Positions 1 to 10,121 of a DNA stretch of 64,000 nucleotides are shown here, one piece after another. How positions within the stretch are numbered: the first letter of the stretch is position 1; the number at the start of each line of letters is the position of its first letter. Below the pieces are notes generated by a model, which was given only the letters and a program-made list of their open reading frames with translations, had not been told where the DNA came from and ran no database searches. The stretch lies in assembly GCF_026343115.1 (NCBI RefSeq), contig NZ_JAPEMC010000001.1:2542001-2606000 (forward strand), given 5' to 3'. Position numbers and translations under genes: made by a program. The DNA comes from Streptomyces sp. NBC_00102. GTDB taxonomy: Bacteria > Actinomycetota > Actinomycetes > Streptomycetales > Streptomycetaceae.

Positions 1-367
<367 letters not shown>

Positions 368-453
368 TCAATCCCTCTTTCGGGGGTTCGAGCCCCTCGC
401 CGTGAAGCGTGGAGATGGGGCACTTCAGCAATGGTCTGAACGGGTCCCGGGAG

Positions 454-484
454 GGCCGGCCGGATCACGTGGATCCGGCCGGCC
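454..484 (-). terminator. Hairpin in the rpoB-rpoC gap
   Basis: Perfect 13-bp inverted repeat (arms 454-466 and 472-484, 5-nt loop) starting 7 bp after the rpoB stop codon. There is no U-tract on the transcribed side. Because rpoC must be transcribed with rpoB, this is more likely a partial terminator, processing site or mRNA stabiliser than a full stop. The structure is seen directly; its role is inferred. Confidence 0.5.
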
Positions 485-490
485 TACCCG

Positions 491-3400
491 TCAGACCTCT
501 TCGACGCTGCTCGGCTCGCGCCGGGACAGGTCGATACCGAGTTCCTCCGCCGCGCGGAAGACGTCCTCGTCCGTGTCGCGCATCTCGATGGACATGCCGT
601 CCGAGGACAGCACCTCCACGTTGAGGCAGAGCGACTGCATTTCCTTGATGAGCACCTTGAAGGACTCAGGGATGCCCGGCTCAGGGATGTTCTCGCCCTT
701 GACGATGGCCTCGTAGACCTTCACGCGGCCGGTCACGTCGTCGGACTTGATCGTCAGCAGCTCCTGGAGGGCGTACGCGGCGCCGTAAGCCTCAAGGGCC
801 CACACCTCCATCTCTCCGAAGCGCTGACCACCGAACTGAGCCTTACCACCGAGCGGCTGCTGGGTGATCATGGAGTACGGGCCGGTCGAACGAGCGTGGA
901 GCTTGTCGTCGACCAGGTGGTGCAGCTTGAGGATGTACATGTACCCGACCGAGACCGGGTCCGGGAACGGCTCACCGGAGCGGCCGTCGAACAGCTGGGC
1001 CTTTCCGGAGGGCTGAACCAGGCGGTCGCCGTCGCGGTTCGGGATCGTGGCGTTGAACAGACCACTGATCTCGTCCTCGCGCGCACCGTCGAAGACGGGC
1101 GTGGCGACGTTGGTGCCGGGCGCGACCTGGTCGGCGCCGATGGCCTGGAGCCGCTGGGCCCACTCGTCACCGAGGCCGGAGACGTCCCAGCCGCGGCTGG
1201 CGAGCCAGCCGAGGTGGATCTCCAGGACCTGTCCCGGGTTCATTCGGGACGGGACACCCAGCGGGTTGAGGATGATGTCGACCGGGGTGCCGTCCTCGAG
1301 GAACGGCATGTCCTCGATGGGCAGGATCTTCGAGATGACGCCCTTGTTGCCGTGACGGCCGGCGAGCTTGTCACCATCGGTGATCTTGCGCTTCTGCGCG
1401 ACGTAGACGCGGACCAGCTGGTTCACGCCCGGCGGCAGCTCGTCGCCCTCTTCGCGGTCGAAGACGCGGACACCGATGACCTTGCCGATCTCACCGTGCG
1501 GCACCTTCAGCGAGGTGTCGCGCACTTCGCGCGCCTTCTCACCGAAGATCGCGCGGAGCAGGCGCTCCTCGGGGGTCAGCTCGGTCTCGCCCTTGGGCGT
1601 GACCTTGCCGACGAGGATGTCGCCGGCGACGACCTCGGCACCGATACGGATGATGCCGCGCTCGTCGAGGTCCGCGAGGACCTCTTCGGAGACGTTCGGG
1701 ATGTCCCGGGTGATCTCCTCCGGGCCGAGCTTGGTGTCACGGGCGTCGACCTCGTGCTCCTCGATGTGGATCGAGGAGAGGACGTCGTCCTGCACGAGGC
1801 GCTGCGACAGGATGATCGCGTCCTCGTAGTTGTGACCCTCCCACGGCATGAACGCCACGAGCAGGTTCTTGCCCAGGGCCATCTCACCGTTCTCGGTGGC
1901 CGGTCCGTCGGCGAGCACCTGGTCGGCGATGACCCGGTCGCCCTCGGAGACGACGACCTTCTGGTTGACCGAGGTGCCCTGGTTGGAGCGCATGAACTTG
2001 GCGATGCGGTACGTGGTGTACGTACCGTCGTCGTTCGTGACGGTGATGTAGTCCGCGGAGACCTCCTGGACCACACCGTCCTTCTCGGCCTTCAGCACGT
2101 CACCGGCGTCGGTGGCGCAGCGGTACTCCATGCCGGTGCCGACCAGCGGCGCCTCGCTCTTGATGAGCGGGACGGCCTGGCGCATCATGTTCGCGCCCAT
2201 GAGGGCACGGTTGGCGTCGTCGTGCTCCAGGAAGGGGATCATCGCGGTGGCGACGGACACCATCTGGCGCGGCGAGACGTCCATGTAGTCGACCTCGGCC
2301 GGCGGCACGTAGTCGACCTCACCGCCGCGGCGGCGGACCAGGACGCGGGGCTCGGTGAAGCGCAGCTCGTCGGAGAGGGTCGCGTTCGCCTGGGCGATGA
2401 CGTAGCGGTCCTCCTCGTCGGCCGTGATGTAGTCGACCTCGTCGGTGACCTGGCCGTCGGTGACCTTGCGGTACGGCGTCTCGATGAAGCCGAACGCGTT
2501 GACGCGGCCGTACGAGGCGAGCGAACCGATCAGACCGATGTTCGGGCCTTCGGGGGTCTCGATCGGGCACATGCGTCCGTAGTGGGACGGGTGCACGTCT
2601 CGGACCTCGAAGCCGGCCCGCTCACGGGAGAGACCACCCGGGCCAAGTGCCGACAGACGGCGCTTGTGGGTGAGACCCGACAGCGGGTTGTTCTGGTCCA
2701 TGAACTGCGACAGCTGGCTGGTGCCGAAGAACTCCTTGATGGAGGCGACGACCGGCCGGATGTTGATCAGGGTCTGCGGCGTGATCGCCTCGACGTCCTG
2801 AGTCGTCATGCGCTCGCGCACGACGCGCTCCATACGGGCGAGACCCGTACGGACCTGGTTCTGGATCAGCTCGCCGACGTTGCGCAGGCGGCGGTTGCCG
2901 AAGTGGTCGATGTCGTCGGTCTCGACGACGATCGAACGTCCGGACTCGCCGACCGTCTCGGTCTCACCGGCGTGCAGCTTGACCAGGTACTTGATGGTCG
3001 CGATGACGTCGTCGGTGGTGAGCACGCCGGCGTCCAGCGGCTCGTCCGCGCCGAGCTTCTTGTTCACCTTGTAGCGGCCGACCTTCGCGAGGTCGTAGCG
3101 CTTCGGGTTGAAGTAGAGGTTCTCGAGCAGCGTCTGAGCGGCCTCACGGGTCGGCGGCTCGCCCGGGCGCAGCTTGCGGTAGATGTCGAGCAGTGCGTCG
3201 TCCTGGCCCTGGGTGTGGTCCTTCTCCAGGGTGGCGCGCATCGACTCGTACTCGCCGAACTCCTCCAGGATCTGCTCGGTCGTCCAGCCGAGAGCCTTGA
3301 GGAGGACGGTGACCGACTGCTTGCGCTTGCGGTCGATGCGGACACCGACCATGTCGCGCTTGTCGATCTCCATCTCCAGCCAGGCGCCCCGGGAGGGGAT

Positions 3401-3976
3401 GATCTTGGCGGAGTAGATGTCCTTGTCGGACGTCTTGTCGATCGAGGAATCGAAGTAGACGCCGGGGGAACGGACGAGCTGCGACACCACGACACGCTCG
3501 GTGCCGTTGATGACGAAGGTGCCCTTGTTGGTCATGAGCGGGAAGTCGCCCATGAAGACCGTCTGGGACTTGATCTCGCCGGTCTCGTTGTTGGTGAACT
3601 CGGCGGTGACGAAGAGCGGGGCGGCGAAGGTGAAGTCGCGCTCCTTGCACTCGTCGATCGAGTTCTTCGGGGGCTCGAATCGGTGGTCGCGGAACGTGAG
3701 CGACATCGACCCGGAGAAGTCCTCGATCGGGGAGATCTCTTCGAAGATTTCCTCGAGGCCGGACTTGGTGGGGACGTCTTGTCCACTGTCCAGAGCAGCC
3801 TCGACGCGAGCCTTCCAGGCGGCATTGCCGAGGAGCCAGTCAAAGCTCTCGGTCTGCAGCGCGAGGAGGTTCGGAACCTCGAGGGGCTCCTTGATCTTTG
3901 CAAAGGAGATGCGCAGCGGGGCGGTGCTGGCACCGTTGTTCGTATTCGCGGTCGAGGCGTTGCGCGAGGCGGCCAA
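491..3976 (-). CDS. rpoB: RNA polymerase beta subunit
   Basis: Catalytic beta subunit of RNA polymerase, 1161 aa from the chosen start. I start at TTG (3976-3974), giving [15 protein letters not shown], because GGAAGGA lies about 7 bases upstream and the length equals that known for Streptomyces RpoB; a GTG 30 bp further upstream has no such site. The rifampicin-binding segment reads [21 protein letters not shown], the normal sensitive-type sequence. The signature [13 protein letters not shown] is present near the C terminus, and the end is [11 protein letters not shown]. It is followed by rpoC and preceded by a 600-bp spacer after rplL, so it probably has its own promoter plus read-through. 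Confidence 0.98.
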   Translation of the reverse strand: MAASRNASTANTNNGASTAPLRISFAKIKEPLEVPNLLALQTESFDWLLGNAAWKARVEAALDSGQDVPTKSGLEEIFEEISPIEDFSGSMSLTFRDHRFEPPKNSIDECKERDFTFAAPLFVTAEFTNNETGEIKSQTVFMGDFPLMTNKGTFVINGTERVVVSQLVRSPGVYFDSSIDKTSDKDIYSAKIIPSRGAWLEMEIDKRDMVGVRIDRKRKQSVTVLLKALGWTTEQILEEFGEYESMRATLEKDHTQGQDDALLDIYRKLRPGEPPTREAAQTLLENLYFNPKRYDLAKVGRYKVNKKLGADEPLDAGVLTTDDVIATIKYLVKLHAGETETVGESGRSIVVETDDIDHFGNRRLRNVGELIQNQVRTGLARMERVVRERMTTQDVEAITPQTLINIRPVVASIKEFFGTSQLSQFMDQNNPLSGLTHKRRLSALGPGGLSRERAGFEVRDVHPSHYGRMCPIETPEGPNIGLIGSLASYGRVNAFGFIETPYRKVTDGQVTDEVDYITADEEDRYVIAQANATLSDELRFTEPRVLVRRRGGEVDYVPPAEVDYMDVSPRQMVSVATAMIPFLEHDDANRALMGANMMRQAVPLIKSEAPLVGTGMEYRCATDAGDVLKAEKDGVVQEVSADYITVTNDDGTYTTYRIAKFMRSNQGTSVNQKVVVSEGDRVIADQVLADGPATENGEMALGKNLLVAFMPWEGHNYEDAIILSQRLVQDDVLSSIHIEEHEVDARDTKLGPEEITRDIPNVSEEVLADLDERGIIRIGAEVVAGDILVGKVTPKGETELTPEERLLRAIFGEKAREVRDTSLKVPHGEIGKVIGVRVFDREEGDELPPGVNQLVRVYVAQKRKITDGDKLAGRHGNKGVISKILPIEDMPFLEDGTPVDIILNPLGVPSRMNPGQVLEIHLGWLASRGWDVSGLGDEWAQRLQAIGADQVAPGTNVATPVFDGAREDEISGLFNATIPNRDGDRLVQPSGKAQLFDGRSGEPFPDPVSVGYMYILKLHHLVDDKLHARSTGPYSMITQQPLGGKAQFGGQRFGEMEVWALEAYGAAYALQELLTIKSDDVTGRVKVYEAIVKGENIPEPGIPESFKVLIKEMQSLCLNVEVLSSDGMSIEMRDTDEDVFRAAEELGIDLSRREPSSVEEV

Positions 3977-4577
3977 GAGGGGGTCCTTCCGAGGGCTCGG
4001 ACTCACTACGCGCGTACCGGTCCCATGCCGACACGAAGACGGAAATCCCAGTTCAGGGAGGTTCTGTCATCGATGCTCAAGCGTGGGCATGCCCCTGGTG
4101 ACGGGCAGGAGGCAGCTAACAGGCAGCGCAAAGGGACAGTGTAGCCAAGCGGCACACTGATGTCCAGTCGGGGTTCTCAGAGACCCGCGTCGCTGTCAAC
4201 AGCTGTTCTCAACACCTTTTCAGCCCTCGCGCGGCTCGTGCCGCGCGCTTCTTTACTTCCCGCTTCGTTCTCGATCCATGCCTCGGATGAGGACCGAGAT
4301 GAAGACGCGTCCTGAGAATTGCGCGCCACGTGCGGTTCGTCAAGGCCCCCCGGCCCGCTCGCGGGCCTTGTGGCCGCCTCTGTGGCTGCGGGGCTCTCTC
4401 CGACGCCCTCAGGAGGCGTACGGCGATGATCACCCTACTACCCACCGGCGGAAGAGCAAGGCAGCCGACTCGGGTACGCCGAAGGGCGACCACCCGGTCG
4501 GGTGATCGCCCTTCGCGTATCCGACGGACCCCGCCTCACGGCAGGGGCGTCACAGGTGAGTCAGAAGACTCGTGAAG
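3977..4577 (-). promoter_or_regulatory. 600-bp rplL-rpoB spacer with two hairpins
   Basis: No gene is visible here. The spacer holds the rplL hairpin (4480-4515, separate entry) and a second short stem, 7-8 bp with a TCGT loop, at 4228-4247. In actinobacteria and enterobacteria this spacer contains an attenuator or RNase III site and often a separate rpoB promoter. I see no convincing -10/-35 pair, so the regulatory role is inferred from position only. Confidence 0.4.
4480..4515 (-). terminator. Hairpin terminator or attenuator after rplL
   Basis: 16-bp arms (4480-4495 and 4500-4515) around a GGTC loop, with one position that becomes a G-U pair in the RNA. It lies about 60 bp beyond the rplL stop on the transcribed strand, with no U-tract, as is usual in Streptomyces. 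Probably partly ends the rplJL transcript before rpoB. Confidence 0.7.
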
Positions 4578-4958
4578 TCACTTGACCTCGACGGAGGCGC
4601 CGGCGCCCTTGAGGGACTCGGCAGCCTTCTCGGCGGCCTCCTTGGCGACCTTCTCGAGGACGGGCTTCGGAGCGCCGTCGACGAGGTCCTTGGCCTCCTT
4701 CAGGCCGAGGGAGGTCAGCTCACGCACGACCTTGATGACCTGGATCTTCTTCTCGCCGGCACCCGTGAGGATGACGTCGAACTCGTCCTGCTCCTCGACG
4801 GCCTCGACGGCGGCAGCGCCACCGGCGGCGGCAACGGCGACCGGGGCGGCGGCCGTGACGTCGAACTTCTCCTCGAACGCCTTGACGAACTCGGAGAGCT
4901 CGATGAGGGTCAGGGTCTCGAACTGCTCGAGCAGCTCTTCCTGGGACAGCTTCGCCAT
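4578..4958 (-). CDS. rplL: 50S ribosomal protein L7/L12
   Basis: 126 aa. The N-terminal dimerisation/L10-binding helices run [20 protein letters not shown], then an Ala/Gly/Val-rich hinge (about residues 36-55), then the C-terminal factor-binding domain with the conserved [20 protein letters not shown]. It forms the stalk that recruits elongation factors. It sits 82 bp downstream of rplJ, whose product anchors it, and the two are surely co-transcribed. Full length with normal composition. Confidence 0.98.
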   Translation of the reverse strand: MAKLSQEELLEQFETLTLIELSEFVKAFEEKFDVTAAAPVAVAAAGGAAAVEAVEEQDEFDVILTGAGEKKIQVIKVVRELTSLGLKEAKDLVDGAPKPVLEKVAKEAAEKAAESLKGAGASVEVK

Positions 4959-5040
4959 GATGGCGTCCTTCCACTAAGTCGGCAGGTGCCGGATGTATAT
5001 GTCGGCGGGCGTACGAAGGGCCCGCTGGACCGCTGAGTGA

Positions 5041-5598
5041 TTACTCGGCAGCCTCGGCGGGCGCCGGCGTACCGGCACCGCCCTGCTCTTCCTTCTTGGC
5101 ACGAAGAGCTTCCGCGGTGCGGACGAACTTCGAGGGGAGCGCCTGGAAGAGCGCGGCAGCCTGAGACTGCTTGCCCTTCATGGCACCTGCCAGCTTGGCG
5201 AGCAGAACCTCGCGGGACTCGAGGTCCGCGAGCTTCTTGAACTCATCGGCGGACAGCGCCTTACCGTCAAGGACACCGCCCTTGATGATGAGGTTGGGGT
5301 TGTCCTTGGCGAAGTCACGAAGACCCTTCGCCGACTCCACCGGGTCACCGGTGACGAAGGCAACCGCCGTCGGACCTGCGAACAGGTCGTCCAGCGTGTC
5401 GATCCCGGCCTCGTTGGCCGCGATCTTGGTCAGCGTGTTCTTCACCACGGCGTACTGGGCGTTCTCACCGAGCGAACGGCGCAGCTGCTTGAGCTGGGCC
5501 ACGGTGAGACCCCGGTACTCGGTCAGCACGGCGGCGTTCGAGCTGCGGAACTGGTCCGCGAGCTCGGCTACCGCGGCAGCCTTGTCGGGCCTTGCCAT
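5041..5598 (-). CDS. rplJ: 50S ribosomal protein L10
   Basis: 185 aa. Starts at ATG 5598 ([17 protein letters not shown]) with GGAAGGAGG about 9 bases upstream; earlier in-frame codons have no family similarity. L10 binds 23S rRNA at the stalk base and carries L7/L12 dimers on its C-terminal helix. The characteristic [16 protein letters not shown] and [12 protein letters not shown] segments are present. Co-transcribed with rplL. The long 5' leader upstream suggests autoregulation by the L10-L12 complex. Confidence 0.97.
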   Translation of the reverse strand: MARPDKAAAVAELADQFRSSNAAVLTEYRGLTVAQLKQLRRSLGENAQYAVVKNTLTKIAANEAGIDTLDDLFAGPTAVAFVTGDPVESAKGLRDFAKDNPNLIIKGGVLDGKALSADEFKKLADLESREVLLAKLAGAMKGKQSQAAALFQALPSKFVRTAEALRAKKEEQGGAGTPAPAEAAE

Positions 5599-5689
5599 GA
5601 GCGTCGGCCTCCTTCCGGGTGATGAGGACCGCTCAGAAGGGGCCGGAAAAGACGAAACGCCCCAGCACAAGTGCCAGGGCGCGGCTCGA

Positions 5690-5805
5690 CCGGACGAATC
5701 CGGGAGCGTTCCACAGTCACCTGCGCAGGTCGTCCGTCCGTACGGAACCTTCGGTCAGTGCCCCTTCTTGCGAAGGCACACCAACGACCAGCGGTCTTTG
5801 GCTTC
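5690..5805 (-). ncRNA. L10 leader-like mRNA structure upstream of rplJ
   Basis: On the minus strand the 200-nt rplJ leader contains GAAGACCGCTGGTCGTTGGT, a short CCTTCG-N-GAAGG stem, ACTGACCGAAGGTT, and CCTGCGCAGGTGA. This resembles the L10-binding leader described for actinobacterial rplJL operons, where the L10(L12)4 complex represses its own operon. I recognise it by its motifs and position and have not folded it, so boundaries are approximate. Confidence 0.55.
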
Positions 5806-5811
5806 TTCGGA

Positions 5812-5841
5812 AGCGTACGCGACCGGGACCGCGCGGGGCAA
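5812..5841 (-). promoter_or_regulatory. Probable rplJ-rplL promoter
   Basis: On the minus strand TTGCCC (5841-5836) and TACGCT (5817-5812) are separated by 18 bp, a good match to housekeeping sigma factor HrdB promoters. It lies between the upstream terminator hairpin and the L10 leader, exactly where the rplJL promoter is expected. Confidence 0.5.
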
Positions 5842-5854
5842 ATCCGTCCTGAAT

Positions 5855-5891
5855 CCATGGGGTGCGGGAGGTTTGGACCCGCACCCCATGG
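5855..5891 (-). terminator. Terminator after the lipoprotein gene
   Basis: Perfect 14-bp inverted repeat (5855-5868 and 5878-5891) with a 9-nt loop, 36 bp beyond the stop of the lipoprotein gene and just upstream of the rplJ promoter. No U-tract. Confidence 0.75.
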
Positions 5892-5927
5892 GCCGGTGAA
5901 GGCGTCGGAACCGATGAGGAAGAGGCG

Positions 5928-6839
5928 TCAGGACGCGGTGGTCGCGGCCTGGCCGGCGATCTCCTTGAAGTCCACCGTGTCGCCCGCGTCGGGCTTCACG
6001 ACGCTCACCGCGGCGCCGTAGTCGCTGTAGAACGACGTGGTCTTCATCGCCCCGGTGGCGGTGTCGGCGCTCGTCGACGCCTTGATCGGCAGATCGTTCT
6101 TGTCGATCCAGAGATCGACGGTCTCGGTGGTGATCCCCGACTTGTCCAGCTGCTCCTTGAGCTCCTTGAGCTGCTCGGCGTCGAGGTTGGTGCTCGTCCC
6201 GGACAGTGCGGCCACGTCGACCACACCGGAGTAGTGCGTGGTCGCGACGCCCCGGACGTTCTCCTCGCCGACCTTCTTGACGGCGCCGGACGCCAGGAGG
6301 GGCTCCACGCCCTTCTCGGGCGTGGAGCCCTGCATCTGGTCCTTGAGCACCTCGCCGGAGGCACCGGCGACCGCGGCGAGGTCCTCGTAGCCGTACCGGA
6401 TCCAGTGCTTGCCGCCGATGGCCTGCGCGAAGGCGTCGCCCATGTTCGCGTAGTAGGCGTCCTTGAGGTACACCGTCCGCATGGTTCCGTCGGAGCCCAT
6501 CTTCTTCATGGTCTCCGCCATCGTGCCGCCGGTGTACTTGATGGTGATGTCACCGGTGATGCCGTCGGACCAGTCCATGGACCCGGTCGACGTGATCGAC
6601 ATGGCCGTACCCACCACGATGGTGCTCTCGACCTTGGCGGAGTGGGCGCTCCCGCTCTTCTGCTGCACCTTCTTCAGCGCGGCGATCGGCGACACCGCGG
6701 CCGCCGCGGCCGGGCTCTTGTCGCCGTTCTTGCCACCGGAGCCGCTCGCCTCGTCGGACCCCCCGCACGCCGCCACCGACGTCAGTGCCGCCATCGTCAC
6801 GACCGACACGCACACGCGCCGCAGTGTCCTGCTCGTCAT
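5928..6839 (-). CDS. Lipoprotein of the LppX/LprAFG-like type
   Basis: 303 aa. The N terminus is a typical lipoprotein signal: MTSRTLRRVCVSVVTMAALT followed by the lipobox VAAC, with the lipidated Cys at about residue 25, then a Gly/Ser-rich linker. The mature part looks like the LppX/LprAFG fold used by actinobacteria to carry lipids at the cell surface, but no residue proves a substrate. The protein is exported and membrane-anchored. It lies between rplA and rplJ yet is bracketed by its own terminators, so it is not part of a ribosomal operon. Confidence 0.75.
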   Translation of the reverse strand: MTSRTLRRVCVSVVTMAALTSVAACGGSDEASGSGGKNGDKSPAAAAAVSPIAALKKVQQKSGSAHSAKVESTIVVGTAMSITSTGSMDWSDGITGDITIKYTGGTMAETMKKMGSDGTMRTVYLKDAYYANMGDAFAQAIGGKHWIRYGYEDLAAVAGASGEVLKDQMQGSTPEKGVEPLLASGAVKKVGEENVRGVATTHYSGVVDVAALSGTSTNLDAEQLKELKEQLDKSGITTETVDLWIDKNDLPIKASTSADTATGAMKTTSFYSDYGAAVSVVKPDAGDTVDFKEIAGQAATTAS

Positions 6840-6944
6840 CGTTTAACCCCACCCCTCGTACGTACTGTCGACCCACCCTTGCACAGGGGGCTGACAGGAA
6901 CCGGAGCAGCCCGATCCGTCCGGCCCGTCTCCGCATACGAAGAC

Positions 6945-6974
6945 GGGCCCCGCAACCAAAAGGTTGCAGGGCCC
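6945..6974 (-). terminator. Terminator after rplA
   Basis: 13-bp arms (6945-6957 and 6962-6974) with an AAAA loop and one G-U position, 40 bp beyond the rplA stop. It separates the rplKA unit from the lipoprotein gene. Confidence 0.7.
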
Positions 6975-7014
6975 ATCTACACGCGTGACGCGACTACCCG
7001 AGGAGCACGGAGGC

Positions 7015-7737
7015 TCAGAGGGCGGCCGGGTCCTCCTCGACGAGGAGGTTACGGGTGCGGTTCTGGTCCAGCGGGATGCCGGGGCCCATCGTGGTGGCCA
7101 GTGCGGCCTTCTTGATGTAGCGGCCCTTGGCGGCCGACGGCTTCAGACGGAGGATCTCCTCCAGCGCGGCGGCGTAGTTCTCCACCAGCTTCGTCTCGTC
7201 GAAGGAGACCTTGCCGATGATGAAGTGCAGGTTCGAGTGCTTGTCGACGCGGAACTCGATCTTGCCGCCCTTGATGTCGTTGACAGCCTTGACGACATCG
7301 GGGGTGACGGTGCCGGTCTTCGGGTTCGGCATCAGACCACGCGGACCGAGCACGCGGCCGAGGCGGCCGACCTTGCCCATGAGGTCCGGGGTGGCGACGA
7401 CGGCGTCGAAGTCCAGGCGGCCCTTCGCGACCTCGTCGATGAGCTCGTCGGAGCCGACGATGTCGGCGCCCGCGGCTTCCGCGGCCGCTGCACGGTCACC
7501 GGTCGCGAAGACCAGGACCCGGGCGGTCTTGCCGGTGCCGTGCGGGAGGTTCACGGTGCCACGGACCATCTGGTCGGCCTTGCGAGGGTCGACGCCCAGG
7601 CGGAAGGCGACCTCGACGGTGCCGTCGAACTTCGTGGTCGCGGTCTCCTTGGCGAGACGGACGGCCTCGAGCGGGGCGTAGACGCGCTCCCGGTCGATCT
7701 TCGCGTCCGCAGCGCGGAGGTTCTTGCTGCGCTTCAC
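7015..7737 (-). CDS. rplA: 50S ribosomal protein L1
   Basis: 240 aa, starting at GTG 7737 with AGGAGCAGCA directly upstream. L1 forms the mobile stalk of the large subunit that helps release deacylated tRNA, and in many bacteria it represses the rplK-rplA mRNA. The L1 signature [20 protein letters not shown] is present, and the N terminus [20 protein letters not shown] is typical for actinobacteria. It lies 82 bp behind rplK in the same unit. Confidence 0.97.
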   Translation of the reverse strand: MKRSKNLRAADAKIDRERVYAPLEAVRLAKETATTKFDGTVEVAFRLGVDPRKADQMVRGTVNLPHGTGKTARVLVFATGDRAAAAEAAGADIVGSDELIDEVAKGRLDFDAVVATPDLMGKVGRLGRVLGPRGLMPNPKTGTVTPDVVKAVNDIKGGKIEFRVDKHSNLHFIIGKVSFDETKLVENYAAALEEILRLKPSAAKGRYIKKAALATTMGPGIPLDQNRTRNLLVEEDPAAL

Positions 7738-7819
7738 TGCTGCTCCTGTGTGTTCAGAGTGTGGAGTCGTGGTGCGGACCAGCGCCTGGTCCTACCACTT
7801 GAGGCCTGGGAGGCTGGAC

Positions 7820-8254
7820 TCAGCCTTCGACCGTGATGCCCATGGAACGGGCGGTGCCAGCGATGATCTTCGACGCGGCGTCGAGGTCGTTGGCGTTCAG
7901 GTCGGGGAGCTTGGTCGTGGCGATCTCGCGGACCTGGGCGGCCGTCAGCTTGGCGACCTTGGTCTTGTGCGGCTCGCCGGAGCCCTTGTCCACACCAGCG
8001 GCCTTGAGGATCAGCTTGGCGGCCGGCGGAGTCTTGGTGATGAAGGTGAAGGAGCGGTCTTCGTAGACCGTGATCTCCACCGGCACGACCATGCCACGCT
8101 GCGACTCGGTCGCGGCGTTGTAGGCCTTGCAGAACTCCATGATGTTGACGCCGTGCTGACCCAGCGCGGGGCCGACCGGCGGAGCCGGGTTGGCGGCACC
8201 GGCGTTGATCTGGAGCTTGATGAGCCCCGTGATCTTCTTCTTCTTGGGAGGCAT
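7820..8254 (-). CDS. rplK: 50S ribosomal protein L11
   Basis: 144 aa. Starts [20 protein letters not shown] after a GGAGAG site. It contains the Pro-rich [20 protein letters not shown] segment that binds thiopeptides and supports RelA-dependent (p)ppGpp synthesis, and ends with the 23S rRNA-binding C-terminal domain ([12 protein letters not shown]). First gene of the rplKA unit, since the preceding nusG unit ends in a strong terminator; the upstream 95 bp should hold its promoter. Confidence 0.98.
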
Positions 8255-8350
8255 TGCTCTCTCCGGGTCCTAGTGAGAGTGTTTCGCCGCCATTCCGGTC
8301 ATCCGGACGGAGGCATACCGCACAACGATAACGGGTATAGCTGCGCGACC

Positions 8351-8400
8351 AAAAACCGAGCAGGTCAGACCGGCTGCGAAGCCGGTCTGACCTGCTCGGT
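8351..8400 (-). terminator. Strong rho-independent terminator after nusG
   Basis: Perfect 20-bp stem (8355-8374 and 8381-8400) with a 6-nt loop. On the minus strand the stem is directly followed by TTTTT (8355-8351), so it is a classical intrinsic terminator and the only one on this strand with a proper U-tract. It ends the secE-nusG transcript before rplK. Confidence 0.92.
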
Positions 8401-8430
8401 AGGCATACGTCCAGAAGGAGGCGAAAGCCG

Positions 8431-9306
8431 TCAGTTCTTCTGGATCTGGTCGAAGCTGAGCTCGACCGGGGTCTCGCGACCGAAGATCTCGACGAGGCCC
8501 TTGACCTTCTTCGAGTCGGCGTTGATCTCGTTGATCGTCGCCTGGAGGGTCGCGAACGGGCCGTCGGTGACGGTGACCGAGTCGCCCACCTCGAAGTCGA
8601 GCACCTGGACCTCGACCCGGCGCGCCGGAGCCGGCTTGCCCGCGGCCTCGGCGGCCTCACGAGCGGCCTTCTCCTCGGCCTCGGGAGCGAGCATCTTCAC
8701 GATCTCGTCCAGGGTCAGCGGGTACGGGTCGTAGGCGTTGCCCACGAAGCCGGTGACGCCGGGCGTGTTGCGGACGACGCCCCAGGACTCGTTCGTCAGG
8801 TCCATGCGCACCAGGACGTAGCCCGGGAGCTTGTTCTGGCGGACGTTCTTGCGCTCGCCGTTCTTGATCTGGACGATCTCTTCCTCGGGGACTTCCGCCT
8901 GGTAGACGAACTCCTCGACGTTGAGCGAGACGGCACGCTGTTCGAGGTTGGCCTTCACGCGCTTCTCGTACCCGGCGTACGTGTGGATGACGTACCACTC
9001 GCCGGGCAGGGTGCGGAGTTCCTCGCGCAGGGCGGCGACGGGGTCGACGGGGGCGGCCGGCTCGGCGGCTTCCTCGGACTCCTCGTCGTCGGACTCGGCG
9101 TCCTCGTCGGACTCGGTGTCCTCGGCGGCGAAGGCCTCGGCGTCCTCGTCGGAGTCGACGTCGGCGCTCTCGGCAGCAGCTTCGACCTGGTCCGAGTCCT
9201 CGGACTCCGAGGACTCGGAGGCCTCAACGATGTCGTGCTGGTCCTCGGCGGACTCGAAGGCGTCCGTCCCGGACTCGGCGGCGTCGTTCAGGTTCGGGTC
9301 AGACAC
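8431..9306 (-). CDS. nusG: Transcription termination/antitermination factor NusG
   Basis: 291 aa. Start chosen at GTG 9306 ([13 protein letters not shown]) with GGAAGAAG upstream, matching other Streptomyces NusG proteins. Residues 1 to about 105 are a strongly acidic Asp/Glu/Ser/Ala extension found in Streptomyces NusG. Then comes the NGN domain ([20 protein letters not shown]) and a C-terminal KOW domain ([20 protein letters not shown]). NusG binds RNA polymerase and couples to Rho and the ribosome. Co-transcribed with secE, 73 bp away. Confidence 0.96.
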   Translation of the reverse strand: MSDPNLNDAAESGTDAFESAEDQHDIVEASESSESEDSDQVEAAAESADVDSDEDAEAFAAEDTESDEDAESDDEESEEAAEPAAPVDPVAALREELRTLPGEWYVIHTYAGYEKRVKANLEQRAVSLNVEEFVYQAEVPEEEIVQIKNGERKNVRQNKLPGYVLVRMDLTNESWGVVRNTPGVTGFVGNAYDPYPLTLDEIVKMLAPEAEEKAAREAAEAAGKPAPARRVEVQVLDFEVGDSVTVTDGPFATLQATINEINADSKKVKGLVEIFGRETPVELSFDQIQKN

Positions 9307-9379
9307 GATGGCTGCTTCTTCCTGGATACAAATGGGTGGAACATGCGAAAGGGGCGCCGGTGAGGCGCCCTCCGCGGGA

Positions 9380-9664
9380 TCAGCCGAAGACGTACTTGAT
9401 GACCCGCTGGAATCCGAAGTCAATCACGGTAACGAGACCAATCATGACGACTACGAACACAATCACCACGGTGGTGTACGTGCTCAGCTGCTTGCGCGTG
9501 GGCCAGACGACCTTGCGCAGCTCGGCGATGATCTGACGGTAGAAGAGCGCGAGACGGCCGAACGGGCCCTTCTTGCCGCGCTTGCCGCCCTTCCGGGTCT
9601 TCTTGGACTCGGGCGCTTCATCCTCAGCATCAGGCATGTCGATGGAGCCCACGGCGTCCGTCAC
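9380..9664 (-). CDS. secE: Preprotein translocase subunit SecE
   Basis: 94 aa, with GTG start at 9664 ([20 protein letters not shown]) preceded by AGGTGA. A charged cytoplasmic N-terminal half is followed by the SecE motif [14 protein letters not shown] and a single membrane segment (about residues 65-85, [20 protein letters not shown]). It stabilises SecY in the SecYEG channel. Linked to nusG as in most bacteria and immediately behind tRNA-Trp. Confidence 0.96.
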   Translation of the reverse strand: MTDAVGSIDMPDAEDEAPESKKTRKGGKRGKKGPFGRLALFYRQIIAELRKVVWPTRKQLSTYTTVVIVFVVVMIGLVTVIDFGFQRVIKYVFG

Positions 9665-9771
9665 GCTACTCACCTGATTCCGGGTCGTGGCCGTGCCGCG
9701 CCCGGTGGAGCCGCACGGCTGTGCAATGAAGTACGTACATGCGCACACATCCTGGCGAAGGAGTGTGTAGC

Positions 9772-9844
9772 AGGGCCGGAGGGACTTGAACCCCCAACCG
9801 CTGGTTTTGGAGACCAGTGCTCTACCAATTGAGCTACGACCCTT
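9772..9844 (-). tRNA. tRNA-Trp (anticodon CCA)
   Basis: 73 nt. Acceptor stem AGGGTCG/CGGCCCT, D arm with GCTC, anticodon arm CTGGT-CTCCAAA-ACCAG giving CCA, T loop TTCAAGT, discriminator G. CCA is not encoded. The tRNA-Trp-secE-nusG order is conserved in actinobacteria; the tRNA and secE probably share a transcript. Confidence 0.96.
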
Positions 9845-10121
9845 TGTGGTTTCCCCAACCTACCGCATGTTCCCTGGTGACCAGGAAGTCATTCCGGTGC
9901 GGCTGGTGAAGGCCAACGACAGGTGAGTGTACGTGTTCATGGGCCCCGCGTCGAACAGAAGTTGAGCGGGCCATCCGGACGGGGGTCGGCGGGGCGCGCT
10001 CCCGGGGGTCCCGGGGCCCTCGTTCCGGCCCTGGCCAGAGCCCGTACGGGGGCCTCGGGGGCCCCGTGCGCGCGACGGAAACACCTCGCCGAGAGGGCCT
10101 GCGGTCGGGCACCATGGAGGC

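Noticed and set aside
896..4144. 1082-codon open frame antisense to rpoB, and similar long antisense frames elsewhere
   Set aside because: In a genome this GC-rich the frame opposite a real gene stays open by codon bias. The protein is Asp/Arg/Val/Gly-rich with no family similarity, while the opposite strand is unmistakable rpoB.
5928..6839. Lipoprotein gene as a horizontally inserted element within the ribosomal cluster
   Set aside because: Codon use and GC match the neighbours, there are no repeats or integrase, and a lipoprotein gene in this position is, as I recall, normal in Streptomyces.
8351..8400. Riboswitch or leader upstream of rplK
   Set aside because: The stem is a plain 20-bp perfect hairpin with a U-tract on the strand and side expected for the nusG terminator.
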